DNA of 64,000 nucleotides from Leucobacter denitrificans (GCF_014396385.1 NZ_CP060716.1:2294001-2358000); one strand, 5' to 3'. Positions 20,087 through 29,045 are shown, counted from the stretch's first letter. Translations and numbers: made by a program. The notes: generated by a model from the letters alone, not told the origin.

Positions 20087-20263
20087 ATGACTGACACCAC
20101 CCAAAAGGCAGCCGAGGCCACCGAGGCGACCGAGCAGGTCGCCGAACTCAACCCGCTTGCTGGCATCGCAAGCTTCGCTGGTGCTGAGAGCGCCGAGATT
20201 CTCAACTTGCTCGGCGACCAGGAATCGGGCGGCAGCTGCTGCGGCGGAAGCTGCTGCTCCTAG
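20087..20263 (+). CDS. 58-residue protein with a CCGGSCC C-terminal tail
   Basis: A short open frame with a strong ribosome-binding site (GAGGAGAGG) and a -10 box. The first 20 residues are rich in Thr, Glu and Ala; residues 21-43 form a hydrophobic, probably helical part (LNPLAGIASFAGAESAEILN); the end is SGGSCCGGSCCS with four cysteines at 51, 52, 56 and 57. All cysteines are TGC codons. I do not recognise the family. Soft-metal binding, a thiol substrate of the neighbouring DsbA-like proteins, or a modified peptide precursor are possible; no peptide-modifying enzyme gene lies nearby. The TAG stop is directly followed by the stop of the convergent hydrolase gene, so the two ends abut without overlap. 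Confidence 0.72.
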   Translation: MTDTTQKAAEATEATEQVAELNPLAGIASFAGAESAEILNLLGDQESGGSCCGGSCCS

Positions 20264-22003
20264 TCAGCAGTTCGGGGTCGGGGCATCGCCGGACCAGCGC
20301 GCGAGTGTCCAGTCGATGAGTTCGGGCGTGAGCGGAGAGTCTTTCGAGACGACGCTCACGTGGTCGAACCCGGCGTAGGTGCGATAGTCGATCGCCTCTT
20401 CTTCCGCACAACGCGCTTCGACCCATCGATCTTGCAATTGTGGTTTTACGAGTGGATCGTCTAGGCCCTGTGCGACGAGCACCGGTGCCGGGAATGGGCC
20501 CACGGGTGTTTGTGCCTTGAGCATGTCGCCGAACTCGCCAGCGAGGGTGCTGTCTGGAAAAACCTGGTTCGTGACTTGAGTACCGCGAATGATTGCGGCA
20601 AGCACGTCTTTGCCGTTGAAGCACAGTTGCGAGATGCGCTCGACACCGACTGCTGAACCGGCGGTGAGGTGCTCGTCGAGATCGAGTTCTGGGTACAGGT
20701 CGTTCCAGGTTGCCGCAATATACGCTGACACAGTCTTGCCAGCAGCGTCGTTCTTATCTGCATCGGCAAGACCATACAGGTCTGCTGCAGGAGCGAAGGC
20801 GGCGATGCCTTCAATCGTGATCTCCGGAGCGTATGCGTCGGCGATCTGCCCGGTCCAGAGTGCTCCTTGGCCGCCCTGCGAGTGACCCCACACGACAGTG
20901 CGGTCGGCGAGAGTTACGTCAGCGAGTTCGTGTGCAGCGCGGGTAGCGTCAAGCACGTTTCTCGCTTCGGCATCTCCTACGAGATATGGGTGGGGGCCTT
21001 CTGTGCCGAGGCCGATGTAGTCAGAGGTCACGGCCGCCCACCCGTGCTCGACCACCATTTGTTCAAGCGCAGCAGCGGCCCCGTCAGAAAATGGGGTGGC
21101 GCTCAATGAGGGCGCACATTTTGGGTCGACCCCGGTTGTGCCGTGCGCGACCGAGATGAGCGGCAGTGGATCGGTGCCGCGACGCGCCGGTAGCAGCACT
21201 GTGCCGCTTGAGATCGCAGGTGAGCCATCGGCATGTGTCGTGGTGTAGAGAATTCGGTAGCCTTCCGCCTCTGCTGGGACACCGGAATCTAGCGGTTCAA
21301 CGCGAATGAGCGTGCCCGGCGTGTCAGACACGTCGGCGGGAGGGGTATAGAACGCTCCCGGCGCTGCGAGCGGAGCGCCACCGAAAATCCAAGCGCTTCC
21401 CAATGCAAATCCGCACGCGAGAACGAGCGCAAGTGAGGCTGCGGCCGTGCGGATCCACCCACGAGTGGGCGGGCGACGACGCGTTGACCTGCGCGCGAAG
21501 ATCAGTTGGAGCAAGGCTTGGGCGCCAATAAATACCAGCCAACCACCGAACCCGACGCGGAAGACCGACAGGGTGAGCACCGGCCACGAGAACGCAACCA
21601 CGCCGATGAGAATCGCCGCGAATGCCGAGATGAGTGAAGCGACGCTCTGGTCAGTCCGTTGGCGAATGGCCCGGGTCGCTGTGTGAATGCCGAACACGAT
21701 GATGGCAACGGCTACTAGGAGCGCGAGCCACGGGGCGCCAGCATCTGGCCAGAGCGCAACGACGGCGCCGAGCACCATGCACATCACCCCGGCCACAAGC
21801 GGGAGAACTGATCGTGTGGTTTGGTTCTGTGTGCTCGGAGCGACGATGAGCAAGATGCCGCTGCACGCGATTCCGATGCCGACGGCGACTGCGACGCCCT
21901 GTGGCGAGAGCGGGGTCATGATGACGATGAGCCCAAGACCAATGGCCGCAGCGGCCAAAACGACGCGCGCTGGACCTCTGAACTTCTGCTGCTCCGTCTG
22001 CAT
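20264..22003 (-). CDS. membrane-anchored LIP-family lipase/alpha-beta hydrolase with N-terminal HdeD-like domain
   Basis: A 579-residue fusion. The first 220 residues hold about six hydrophobic segments resembling the HdeD/DUF308 membrane family, then comes one more segment and an extracytoplasmic alpha/beta hydrolase of the secreted lipase (LIP) type. The nucleophile elbow is GHSQGG with Ser375, the oxyanion region reads SVAHGTTG, and a catalytic His is likely in GFDHVSVVS. GGGAGG five bases before ATG 22003 fixes the start, although the frame stays open further upstream. The substrate, presumably an acyl ester or lipid outside the cell, is unknown. Confidence 0.82.
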   Translation of the reverse strand: MQTEQQKFRGPARVVLAAAAIGLGLIVIMTPLSPQGVAVAVGIGIACSGILLIVAPSTQNQTTRSVLPLVAGVMCMVLGAVVALWPDAGAPWLALLVAVAIIVFGIHTATRAIRQRTDQSVASLISAFAAILIGVVAFSWPVLTLSVFRVGFGGWLVFIGAQALLQLIFARRSTRRRPPTRGWIRTAAASLALVLACGFALGSAWIFGGAPLAAPGAFYTPPADVSDTPGTLIRVEPLDSGVPAEAEGYRILYTTTHADGSPAISSGTVLLPARRGTDPLPLISVAHGTTGVDPKCAPSLSATPFSDGAAAALEQMVVEHGWAAVTSDYIGLGTEGPHPYLVGDAEARNVLDATRAAHELADVTLADRTVVWGHSQGGQGALWTGQIADAYAPEITIEGIAAFAPAADLYGLADADKNDAAGKTVSAYIAATWNDLYPELDLDEHLTAGSAVGVERISQLCFNGKDVLAAIIRGTQVTNQVFPDSTLAGEFGDMLKAQTPVGPFPAPVLVAQGLDDPLVKPQLQDRWVEARCAEEEAIDYRTYAGFDHVSVVSKDSPLTPELIDWTLARWSGDAPTPNC

Positions 22004-22053
22004 ATGTTCCTCCCAGCCCAGCTTACGGGCAGGCCCCGACAGGGCGGGTGAAC

Positions 22054-22059
22054 TACGAT
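22054..22059 (+). promoter_or_regulatory. -10 box of the ABC-F gene
   Basis: TACGAT ends eight bases before ATG 22068 and there is no ribosome-binding site, consistent with a leaderless or near-leaderless message divergent from the hydrolase gene. Confidence 0.4.
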
Positions 22060-22067
22060 TGCAGACG

Positions 22068-23891
22068 ATGGCACATTTACTTGGAGCTGAAGCTCTGCAC
22101 CTCAAAGTGCCCACGAAAACAGTGTTTGACTCGGTGACGCTCGGCGTCGATGAGGGTGATCGCATTGGAATCGTTGGGCGAAACGGCGACGGCAAGTCGT
22201 CGCTGCTTATGATGCTCGCGAAACGGCGCGAACCCGACTCTGGGCGTGTCACCTACCGCGGCGGCACCACCGTCGGTGTGCTCGATCAAGAAGATCGGTT
22301 CGATGTCGGCGAGACCGTGGGCCACGCGGTGGTCGGTGATCTGGCAGAGCACGAGTGGGCGGGCGAGGTGCGGATCCGCGATGTCATTGCCGGTCTCGTC
22401 GCCGATCTCGACTGGGATGCTCCGATCGAGTCGCTGTCGGGTGGTCAGCGCCGCAGAGTGGCTCTCGCGCGGTTGCTTGTCGGCGAATGGGACGTGCTGT
22501 TTCTCGACGAGCCGACGAACCACCTCGATGTCGAAGCGATCGCCTGGCTTGCGGATCACCTGAAGCGGCGCTGGCCCGCGAATCAGGGTGCACTCCTAGT
22601 AGTGACGCACGACCGATGGTTCCTCGATGAGGTGTGTACCGCAACTTGGGAGGTGCACGACCGCATTGTCGAACCGTTTGAGGGCGGTTACGCCGCGTAC
22701 ATTTTGCAGCGCGTCGAGCGCGATCGTCAGGCTGCCGTCGTCGAGCAGAAGCGGCAGAACCTCGCACGCAAGGAGCTCGCCTGGCTGAGACGCGGCGCCC
22801 CGGCGCGTACCTCCAAACCCCGATTCCGCATTGATGCCGCGAACGAACTTATCGCTGATGTGCCCGAGATCCGCGACAATGTGTCGCTGCAAGCGATGGC
22901 GGTGGCTCGTCTCGGCAAAGAGGTCGTGAATATTCTCGAAGCAGGTGTGGCCTTTCGTGATGCAGCGAGTGGCGAAGACCGAGAGGTGCTTCGGGACATT
23001 GAATGGCGTCTGGCGCCCGGAGAGCGCACCGGCATACTCGGGGTCAACGGGGCAGGAAAGTCAACGCTTCTCGGCCTGATCTCTGGTGCCGTCGAGCCAA
23101 CGAGTGGGCGGGTGAAGCACGGGAAAACCGTGAAGATCGCGCAGCTCACGCAGCAGCTCTCTGAGCTCGAGGAGCACTGGAACGAGCCTGTACGCGTCGT
23201 CATCGGGCAGCTTCGCACGAGCTTTACTGTCGGCTCAGGTTCGAAGGCGCAGGAACTCACTCCGGGCCAGCTTCTTGAGCGCATGGGGTTCACTAGCGCG
23301 CAACTTTCCACTCCCGTCAAGGATCTTTCGGGCGGCCAGAAGCGTCGTTTGCAACTTTTGCTTATCTTGCTGGACCAACCGAACGTACTCATCCTTGACG
23401 AGCCGACCAACGACCTTGACACTGACATGCTCGCGGCGATGGAGGATCTGCTCGATTCGTGGCCGGGTACTCTGATCGTCGTGTCGCACGACCGGTACTT
23501 CCTTGAGCGCGTGACCGACCAACAGTACGCGATTTTCGGAGGTGGGCTTAGGCACCTTCCGAGAGGCGTTGACGAGTACCTTGAGCTGCGAAAAGCTGAG
23601 GAGCGAAACAAGGCGTCTCAGGGGTCAGCGCAAGCCTCAGTGGCCCCGCAAGCGAGCGCGAGTACGCTTTCGGGTGCCGAGCTGCGTGCCGCAGAGAAAG
23701 AACTCTCGTCGGTTGAGCGCAAGATGGATCGCCTCCAGAAAGACATCGTGAAGGCGCGCGACGGCCTCGCCTTGCTTGATCAGTCCGATTACACGCTGCT
23801 GAACTCAGAGATGGCAAAGATTACCGCTATGGAAGCCGAGGTGGCCTCGCTCGAGGACCAGTGGCTCGAACTCTCGGAGCGACTCGGCTAG
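22068..23891 (+). CDS. ABC-F family ATPase (Uup-like)
   Basis: A soluble twin-cassette ATPase of 607 residues without membrane segments. Cassette 1 has GRNGDGKSS, LSGGQRRRVAL and LFLDEPTNHLD; cassette 2 has GVNGAGKST, LSGGQKRRLQL and LILDEPTNDLD. A linker with charged helices joins them, and a C-terminal coiled coil (roughly residues 535-605, Glu/Lys/Arg-rich) resembles that of Uup, which acts on ribosomes and DNA structures. The frame remains open far upstream of 22068, but that part is shadow of the divergent hydrolase gene. A drug-resistance ABC-F role is less likely because the linker is short. Confidence 0.9.
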   Translation: MAHLLGAEALHLKVPTKTVFDSVTLGVDEGDRIGIVGRNGDGKSSLLMMLAKRREPDSGRVTYRGGTTVGVLDQEDRFDVGETVGHAVVGDLAEHEWAGEVRIRDVIAGLVADLDWDAPIESLSGGQRRRVALARLLVGEWDVLFLDEPTNHLDVEAIAWLADHLKRRWPANQGALLVVTHDRWFLDEVCTATWEVHDRIVEPFEGGYAAYILQRVERDRQAAVVEQKRQNLARKELAWLRRGAPARTSKPRFRIDAANELIADVPEIRDNVSLQAMAVARLGKEVVNILEAGVAFRDAASGEDREVLRDIEWRLAPGERTGILGVNGAGKSTLLGLISGAVEPTSGRVKHGKTVKIAQLTQQLSELEEHWNEPVRVVIGQLRTSFTVGSGSKAQELTPGQLLERMGFTSAQLSTPVKDLSGGQKRRLQLLLILLDQPNVLILDEPTNDLDTDMLAAMEDLLDSWPGTLIVVSHDRYFLERVTDQQYAIFGGGLRHLPRGVDEYLELRKAEERNKASQGSAQASVAPQASASTLSGAELRAAEKELSSVERKMDRLQKDIVKARDGLALLDQSDYTLLNSEMAKITAMEAEVASLEDQWLELSERLG

Positions 23892-23960
23892 ATTCTGTAC
23901 GGACGCTCAGTCTTTGGGGTTACTTTCGGAACACGATGGTTTCCCAGAGAGGCGGATCGA

Positions 23961-24845
23961 ATGTGCCGATGGCTTGCCTATCTCGGTTCATCGATTGCGC
24001 TCGAAGACGTACTCGTCCGCCCCAATCACTCACTGATTGACCAGAGCCTTCGAGCACGGCAGCTATTTCTGCCGGGTGATCCACTCGCTTCGGTATTTCT
24101 GAATAGTGCGTTCCCCACGAATGGAGACGGTTTTGGTATTGCTTGGTCTGGGCGTGGGGGAGCACTCGGCCAATATCGTCAGATAGGACCCGCGTGGGAC
24201 AGTCTGAACCTCAGGCACATCGCCGCTCAGATTGAATCAGGGTGCTTCCTCTCACACGTACGTGCTGCTCCCGGTCGCACCATTTCTGAACAGAACTGTC
24301 ACCCATTCGTGCATGACGAGTGGATGTTTCAGCACAACGGTGAAATTCCGAGGTTTCCCGAGGTTAAACGGGAACTCACGATGGATGTTGATCCACAGCT
24401 TTACCCCTCAATACTCGGTAACGCCGATACCGAGGTCTGCTTCTACCTCGCAATGACGTATGGACTCCCGGAGGATCCTGTTGCGGGCATGACGAGAATG
24501 GTTGAGCGCGTAGAGCGTGCCCGACAAAAGCACCAGATCGATGCGCCATTTCGGGCAACCATTTGTGCGTCAGATGGCAATCAACTCGTCGTGCTTCGAT
24601 GGGTCAGCCCCGACGCTGCTGGAGCGTCGGCCCCTTCGCTCTACCACTCAGCAGGCGCGACCATATTGCACACTGTGGACGGCGACACGGAGAGCCTGCC
24701 TGATGACGCGCAGCTCGTTGTTTCGGAACCGCTCGAGCTTGAGTGCAGCAGTCAGATCTGGGCCGAGGTTCCTCATGCCTCAATCGGGATTTTTCAGAGA
24801 GGATCCGCACCAGAATTCGCGCCGCTTAGCGTGAACTTCGAGTGA
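23961..24845 (+). CDS. class II glutamine amidotransferase
   Basis: Ntn-type amidotransferase of 294 residues. Processing of the initiator Met exposes Cys2 (MCRWLAYLG) as nucleophile. FSNGDGF-like FPTNGDGFGIAW, LSHVRAAPG, NCHPFVHDEWMFQHNGEI and the later GNADTEVCFYL form the glutaminase pocket. Architecture fits the YafJ/EgtC-type single-domain group. It is 24 bp before a gene for an FMN-binding glutamate synthase-type protein, so the two may once have formed a split, glutamine-dependent amidotransferase; that partner is now broken. AGAGAGG precedes the ATG. Confidence 0.87.
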   Translation: MCRWLAYLGSSIALEDVLVRPNHSLIDQSLRARQLFLPGDPLASVFLNSAFPTNGDGFGIAWSGRGGALGQYRQIGPAWDSLNLRHIAAQIESGCFLSHVRAAPGRTISEQNCHPFVHDEWMFQHNGEIPRFPEVKRELTMDVDPQLYPSILGNADTEVCFYLAMTYGLPEDPVAGMTRMVERVERARQKHQIDAPFRATICASDGNQLVVLRWVSPDAAGASAPSLYHSAGATILHTVDGDTESLPDDAQLVVSEPLELECSSQIWAEVPHASIGIFQRGSAPEFAPLSVNFE

Positions 24846-24869
24846 GCAGCTAACGGAAAGGAACTGACA

Positions 24870-25791
24870 ATGACGTCGAAGAAACGGATAGCCCGTGGAT
24901 CTATCGGGACCGCAGTAGGAGTGGTTGCGCTGGGCGCGGTCGCGACATACGACCTCGTGCAGAAGAAGAAAGCTGTACTTCGGAATTATCCCGTCATTGG
25001 TCACGCCAGGTACCTGCTTAACAAGATCCGCCCACAGATTCAGCAGTACTTTATTGAACGCGACTGGGACGGGAGACCGTTTAGTCGCACAACTCGCGAC
25101 GTGATTTACGCTCGCTCGAAGGGTGAGAAAGGTGAGGAAGCCTTTGGCACGCTCACCAATGTGAGCCGTGAAGGCGGTGAATGGCTCATGCATTCGATGG
25201 TTCCGCTCGAACCTCCCGTCGAACCTCCTCGTGTCACTGTTGGAGGCCCAGACTGTACACAACCGTACGATATGGCGATGCTGAGTGTTTCGGCGATGAG
25301 CTTTGGCTCACTGTCGGGCAGCGCGATTCGTGCGCTGAATTCGGGGGCAGCGAAGGGTGGCTTCGCGCACGACACAGGAGAAGGTGGGCTCACCGACTAT
25401 CACCGCGGGGGCGGCGGTGATCTCATTTGGGAAATCGGAACCGGGTATTTCGGAACCCGCACGGCTTACGGAGATTTTGATCCGGATCAGTTCGCTGGCA
25501 AGGCCAGCGATCCGCAAATCAAATGCGTTTCGCTGAAGCTCAGCCAGGGCGCAAAGCCGGGACTTGGTGGAGTGCTTCCGGGGCCAAAGGTTACCGAGGA
25601 GATCGCGCAAATCCGCGGCGTTCCTGATGCTCCGTCGAAATCTGGGCGAAGATCGTAGCGGATCGTATGCCCAGATTTATCGGTGGCTTCAGCCGGGTGA
25701 ATTGCTTTCTGATCCACCCGAGGAGTGGGCTCACGACTGGGAGCACTCGAGCGCGGATCGTTTCGGCCTACTCGCGCCGCGCGCAACCTGA
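24870..25791 (+). pseudogene. FMN-binding glutamate synthase-family gene with an internal deletion and frameshift
   Basis: The first 250 or so codons (24870 to about 25620) encode a good N-terminal half of the family, including a membrane-proximal start and the segments MLSVSAMSFGSLSG and GGVLPGPKVTEEIAQIRGVP. The normal family length is over 500 residues. Here the frame then runs into a TAG at 25656-25658. In the +1 frame the sequence resumes with SYAQIYRWLQPGELL and ends with PEEWAHDWEHSSADRFG, which looks like the family C terminus. The FMN/iron-sulfur half of the synthase domain, about 250 residues, is missing, so the product should be inactive. Confidence 0.8.
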
Positions 25792-25868
25792 CCCGTAGAG
25801 ATTGTGGAGCAGGACCTATTCGGCGAGCGAAGATCGCAAGGACCCGGTGGAGATAACACACAAATCTG

Positions 25869-25898
25869 TTGACTTATCTTTGTGGGATCCGGCATTCT
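25869..25898 (+). promoter_or_regulatory. promoter of the first acyl-CoA dehydrogenase gene
   Basis: TTGACT (25869-25874) and CATTCT (25893-25898) are separated by 18 bases; the -10 box ends six bases before ATG 25905, so the transcript is probably leaderless. The TTG of the -35 box is in frame but is unlikely to be a start. Confidence 0.6.
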
Positions 25899-25904
25899 CA
25901 GAGT

Positions 25905-27128
25905 ATGTCCGAGAAGTCAGCGCCACAACCCGTTGGCACCGTTGAACCCGAGTACGAGCTGTGGGAACCGATTGACGTTGATGTCGCGGGAGTTTTCAAG
26001 AATCTCCCGGCTGACGATGTCGCTTACCGCGATCGTGCGCGCGAGTTCGTGCAAACCGAAGTTCGCCCGGTTATCAACGATTTTTGGGAGCGCGCCGACT
26101 ATCCGCTCGACCTCGCGAAACGACTTGGCAACCTCGATTTACTCCGTGACGGCATCGACGTTCCCGGCTTCCCGAAGCAAAGTCTGCTCGCCGCCTGCCT
26201 CACCACAATGGAGCTTGCGCGAGGCGACGGCTCAGTCGCAACCATCGTTGCGGTGCAGGGGGCGCTCGCACTGCGATCCATTGCAATGTGCGGATCGGAA
26301 GCGCAGAAAGACCGCTGGCTCGAACCCCTCGCCCGCGGCACCGAGCTCGGCGCATTCGCACTCACTGAACCCACTCACGGTTCCGACTCGGTGAGCCTCG
26401 AAACCCGCGCAGAATCTGACGGCGACGAGTTTGTGATCAACGGCCACAAGAAGTGGATCGGGTCTGGCAATGTCGGCGCGATCTCGGTCGTGTGGGCACG
26501 TGGCGACGACGGGCAGGTGCAAGGATTCCTCGTACCGCAAGATGCCCCGGGATACCGTGCGAGCACAATCGAAGGCAAGGGTGCGATGCGCGCCATCTGG
26601 CAGGCACACATCGAACTCGACGGTGTGCGGGTCGGACAGGACGCGCGCATGCCGCTCGCGCGAAGTTTCAAAGATACCTCGCGTGTGCTTCAGGCCACAC
26701 GACTCGGAGTCGCATGGGCCGCGCTCGGCCACGCACACGCTGTGTACGAGAGCGCCGTGCACTACGCAAAGCAGCGCTTGCAGTTCGGTCGCCCACTCGC
26801 GGCATCGCAGATCGTGCAGAACCGCCTTGCCGAGATGCTCAGCGAACTCACCTCTCTCCAGGCCCTGCTCATGAGCCTCACGCAGGCTGAGGAGCGAGGC
26901 GAACTCACGGGGCCAGGTGCCTCGCTCGGTAAGTACACCGCGACACGAACCGCACGCGACCTTGCTCGCAATGCCCGCGATCTTCTCGGAGGCAATGGAA
27001 TCCTCATTGAGAACCGAGTGTTTAGGCACTTCACCGACGTGGAGGCGATCCACACATACGAGGGCACCGAAACCGTGCAGGCGCTCATTATTGGCCGCGA
27101 GATCACCGGCATTGGTGCCTTCGCTTAA
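25905..27128 (+). CDS. acyl-CoA dehydrogenase, glutaryl-CoA dehydrogenase-like
   Basis: FAD enzyme of 407 residues. Signatures are FALTEPTHGSDS for FAD and substrate binding, WIGSGNVG, the QFGRPLAASQIVQNRLAEML helix, ARDLLGGNGI and the catalytic-base segment TYEGTETVQALIIGREITG. The Glu in TYEGT and the GREITGIGAF end are typical of glutaryl-CoA dehydrogenases, although decarboxylating activity cannot be proved from sequence. It is followed after 62 bp by a second acyl-CoA dehydrogenase of another subclass, and a MarR regulator lies beyond. Confidence 0.87.
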   Translation: MSEKSAPQPVGTVEPEYELWEPIDVDVAGVFKNLPADDVAYRDRAREFVQTEVRPVINDFWERADYPLDLAKRLGNLDLLRDGIDVPGFPKQSLLAACLTTMELARGDGSVATIVAVQGALALRSIAMCGSEAQKDRWLEPLARGTELGAFALTEPTHGSDSVSLETRAESDGDEFVINGHKKWIGSGNVGAISVVWARGDDGQVQGFLVPQDAPGYRASTIEGKGAMRAIWQAHIELDGVRVGQDARMPLARSFKDTSRVLQATRLGVAWAALGHAHAVYESAVHYAKQRLQFGRPLAASQIVQNRLAEMLSELTSLQALLMSLTQAEERGELTGPGASLGKYTATRTARDLARNARDLLGGNGILIENRVFRHFTDVEAIHTYEGTETVQALIIGREITGIGAFA

Positions 27129-27190
27129 CCTCAGAACTCGAGTACATTGAACAGCACACCAAGCGCACTCAAGCGAAGGGAATAACCGCC

Positions 27191-28354
27191 ATGCAACGCA
27201 ATATTTACGAAGACATTCACGACGACTTCCGCGAAATGGTGAAGGAATTCATCAAGCGGTACGCAACCGCTGAGAAGGCTCGTGAGTGGGAAGAAGCTGG
27301 CGAGGTGGATCGCGACACAATGAAGGCCGCGGCAGAACACGGCATCATTGGCCTCTCGATTCCCGAAGAGTTCGGCGGCGCTGGCATGCTGCAGGATTAC
27401 CGGTTCCGGGCGATCGTCAATGAAGAGGTGATCGGTGCCGGCCTCGGGTCGCTCGCGGGCGCGTTCGGCATTCAAGATGATCTCGCGGCACCGTACCTCG
27501 TGCACATGGGTACCCAGGAACAGAAAGAGAAGTGGTTGCCGCGGATGGCGACCGGCGAGATTCTTGGCGCGCTCGGCATGACCGACCCCGGCGCGGGCAG
27601 TGATCTGCGCGGCGTCACCACTAACGCGAAGAAGGTCGACGGCGGCTACATTCTCAATGGTGCGAAGACCTTTATTTCGTCCGGTAAGACTGCCGATATC
27701 GTGGTGACCTTCGTGAAGACCGGCGAAGGCAATCGCCCTGACGCGTTCAGCCTGCTGATCGTAGAAGACGGCATGGATGGGTTCGAGCACAGCAAAACAC
27801 TCAACAAGATGGGGTTCCACGGATGGGACACCGCAGAGATGTCATTCTCTGATGTCTTTGTTCCCGAGGAGAACCTCATCGGTGGCGTCGAAGGGCAGGG
27901 CTTCCTTCAGCTGATGATGAACCTGCCACTCGAGCGGCTTTCAATCGGTGTTGCTGCTGCGGCGGCTGCCGAGGCTGCCCTGAACTGGACACTCGAATAC
28001 ACGAAGAGCCGCGAGGCATTTGGGCAGCCAATCGCTGATTTCCAGAACACTCGCTTCCGCCTTGCCGACATGGCGACAACGGTTGACGTGCTGTGGGCCT
28101 ATGTGGATCGAGCAATGGATCTTTACAGTCAGGGCAAGCTCAGCGCTGACGAGGCAGCCAAGGTGAAATTCTGGTGCACCGAGCGCGAGTGGGAAGTGCT
28201 CGATCAGGGCGTGCAGTTGCACGGTGGATACGGATACATCACCGAGTACCCGATCGCGAAGGCGTTCCTCGACGCACGTGTGCACCGCATCTACGGCGGC
28301 ACCAACGAGATCATGCGTGAGATCGTCGCGCGGGCTGTTACAGGCCGCAAGTAG
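27191..28354 (+). CDS. acyl-CoA dehydrogenase (long-chain/isovaleryl-type subclass)
   Basis: FAD-dependent dehydrogenase of 387 residues. GALGMTDPGAGSDLRG and TFISSGKTAD are the FAD and acyl-binding segments, REAFGQPIADFQNTRFRLADM the conserved helix, and YGGTNEIMREIVAR the C-terminal signature. The catalytic Glu is probably in the NLPLERL loop, the position used by long-chain and isovaleryl-CoA dehydrogenases, because the C-terminal YGGT segment has Thr-Asn in place of Glu-Gly. GAAGGGAAT precedes the ATG. Substrate unknown; probably fatty-acid or branched-chain breakdown. Confidence 0.88.
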   Translation: MQRNIYEDIHDDFREMVKEFIKRYATAEKAREWEEAGEVDRDTMKAAAEHGIIGLSIPEEFGGAGMLQDYRFRAIVNEEVIGAGLGSLAGAFGIQDDLAAPYLVHMGTQEQKEKWLPRMATGEILGALGMTDPGAGSDLRGVTTNAKKVDGGYILNGAKTFISSGKTADIVVTFVKTGEGNRPDAFSLLIVEDGMDGFEHSKTLNKMGFHGWDTAEMSFSDVFVPEENLIGGVEGQGFLQLMMNLPLERLSIGVAAAAAAEAALNWTLEYTKSREAFGQPIADFQNTRFRLADMATTVDVLWAYVDRAMDLYSQGKLSADEAAKVKFWCTEREWEVLDQGVQLHGGYGYITEYPIAKAFLDARVHRIYGGTNEIMREIVARAVTGRK

Positions 28355-28366
28355 CGCTCCCTGTGC

Positions 28367-28402
28367 CCGAGAGCGAGAGGTGTTAAGGCTGCTCGCTCTC
28401 GG
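28367..28402. terminator. bidirectional terminator-like hairpin
   Basis: CCGAGAGCGAG (28367-28377) and CTCGCTCTCGG (28392-28402) form a perfect 11-bp stem between the convergent acyl-CoA dehydrogenase and marR genes. The right arm is part of the last marR codons. No strong T-run is present on either strand. Confidence 0.55.
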
Positions 28403-28937
28403 TTGCGGGTATCTCTGAGACGGGCTCAAAGCGATCCACACTGAGTGAGAGCTTGCGCAAAAGCGTCGCGAGGCGCTCACGCTCGGCGCGGGTCACGGCC
28501 CCGAGCATGCGCTCTTCTGCGTCGGTGAGCCTCGTCATCGCCGCGTCGACGAGAGTCTGACCCTGCTCAGTCATCTCGACGAGCACACCCCGGCCGTCGT
28601 TTGGGTCTGTGAGCCTACGCACTAGGCCTCGCTCGACGAGTCGATCGATGCGGTTCGTCATTGTGCCGCTCGACACCATGGTCTGGCGTACCAAAAACTT
28701 CGGGCTCTGTCGATACGGGCTTTCGGAACGCCGAAGCACGGCAAGCACGTCAAATTCCCAATATGCGAGCCCCGAGCGCTCAAACGCGTGTGCGCGCGCA
28801 CGATCGAGGTGTTTTGCGATGCGAGAGAGCCTCGAAAAGACAGCGAGTGGCCCGAGATCAAGGTCAGGTCGCGCGGTTCCCCAAGCGGCAATTATGGAAT
28901 CAACCTCGTCAGTGGACCCCGATTTATGAATCTCCAT
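28383..28937 (-). CDS. MarR-family transcriptional regulator
   Basis: Winged-helix repressor of 184 residues: a helical N-terminal dimer part, then the DNA-binding part with FDVLAVLRRSESPYRQSPKFLV, MVSSGTMTNRIDRLVERGLVRRLTDPNDGRGVLVEMTEQG. The wing DPNDGRGVLV is the usual MarR signature. A promoter TTCACA-18-AATAAT ends seven bases before ATG 28937, which supports that start over ATG 28946. It is convergent with the two acyl-CoA dehydrogenase genes; targets are not evident from the sequence. Confidence 0.88.
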   Translation of the reverse strand: MEIHKSGSTDEVDSIIAAWGTARPDLDLGPLAVFSRLSRIAKHLDRARAHAFERSGLAYWEFDVLAVLRRSESPYRQSPKFLVRQTMVSSGTMTNRIDRLVERGLVRRLTDPNDGRGVLVEMTEQGQTLVDAAMTRLTDAEERMLGAVTRAERERLATLLRKLSLSVDRFEPVSEIPATESEQP

Positions 28938-28944
28938 ATGCGTC

Positions 28945-28974
28945 ATTATTCCCGGTAGGCGGTGAAATTGTGAA
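28945..28974 (-). promoter_or_regulatory. promoter of the marR gene
   Basis: Read on the minus strand, TTCACA and AATAAT are separated by 18 bases; the -10 box ends seven bases before the ATG at 28937, indicating a leaderless message. Confidence 0.55.
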
Positions 28975-29045
28975 CAGTCTGGCCGAACGTGTCCACAAGA
29001 GGCTCCGGAGTCTGGCAGACTATATCCGTGCCGTTTTCGGCGCGG

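Noticed and set aside
20087..22003. Classical RiPP gene cluster around the Cys-tailed small protein
   Set aside because: No lanthionine synthetase, YcaO, radical-SAM maturase, peptidase-transporter or leader-binding protein was seen; the nearest genes are thiol oxidoreductases and a lipase-type hydrolase.
21687..22067. N-terminal extension of the ABC-F frame up to 21687
   Set aside because: It overlaps the divergent hydrolase gene, lacks family similarity, and ATG 22068 gives the normal N terminus just before the first cassette.
22004..22252. N-terminal extension of the hydrolase frame up to 22252
   Set aside because: It would overlap the ABC-F gene; GGGAGG sits at the right distance from ATG 22003.
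24870..25658. The 262-codon frame as an intact small FMN protein
   Set aside because: It stops in the middle of the glutamate synthase domain and a family-like C terminus follows in another frame, which indicates decay.
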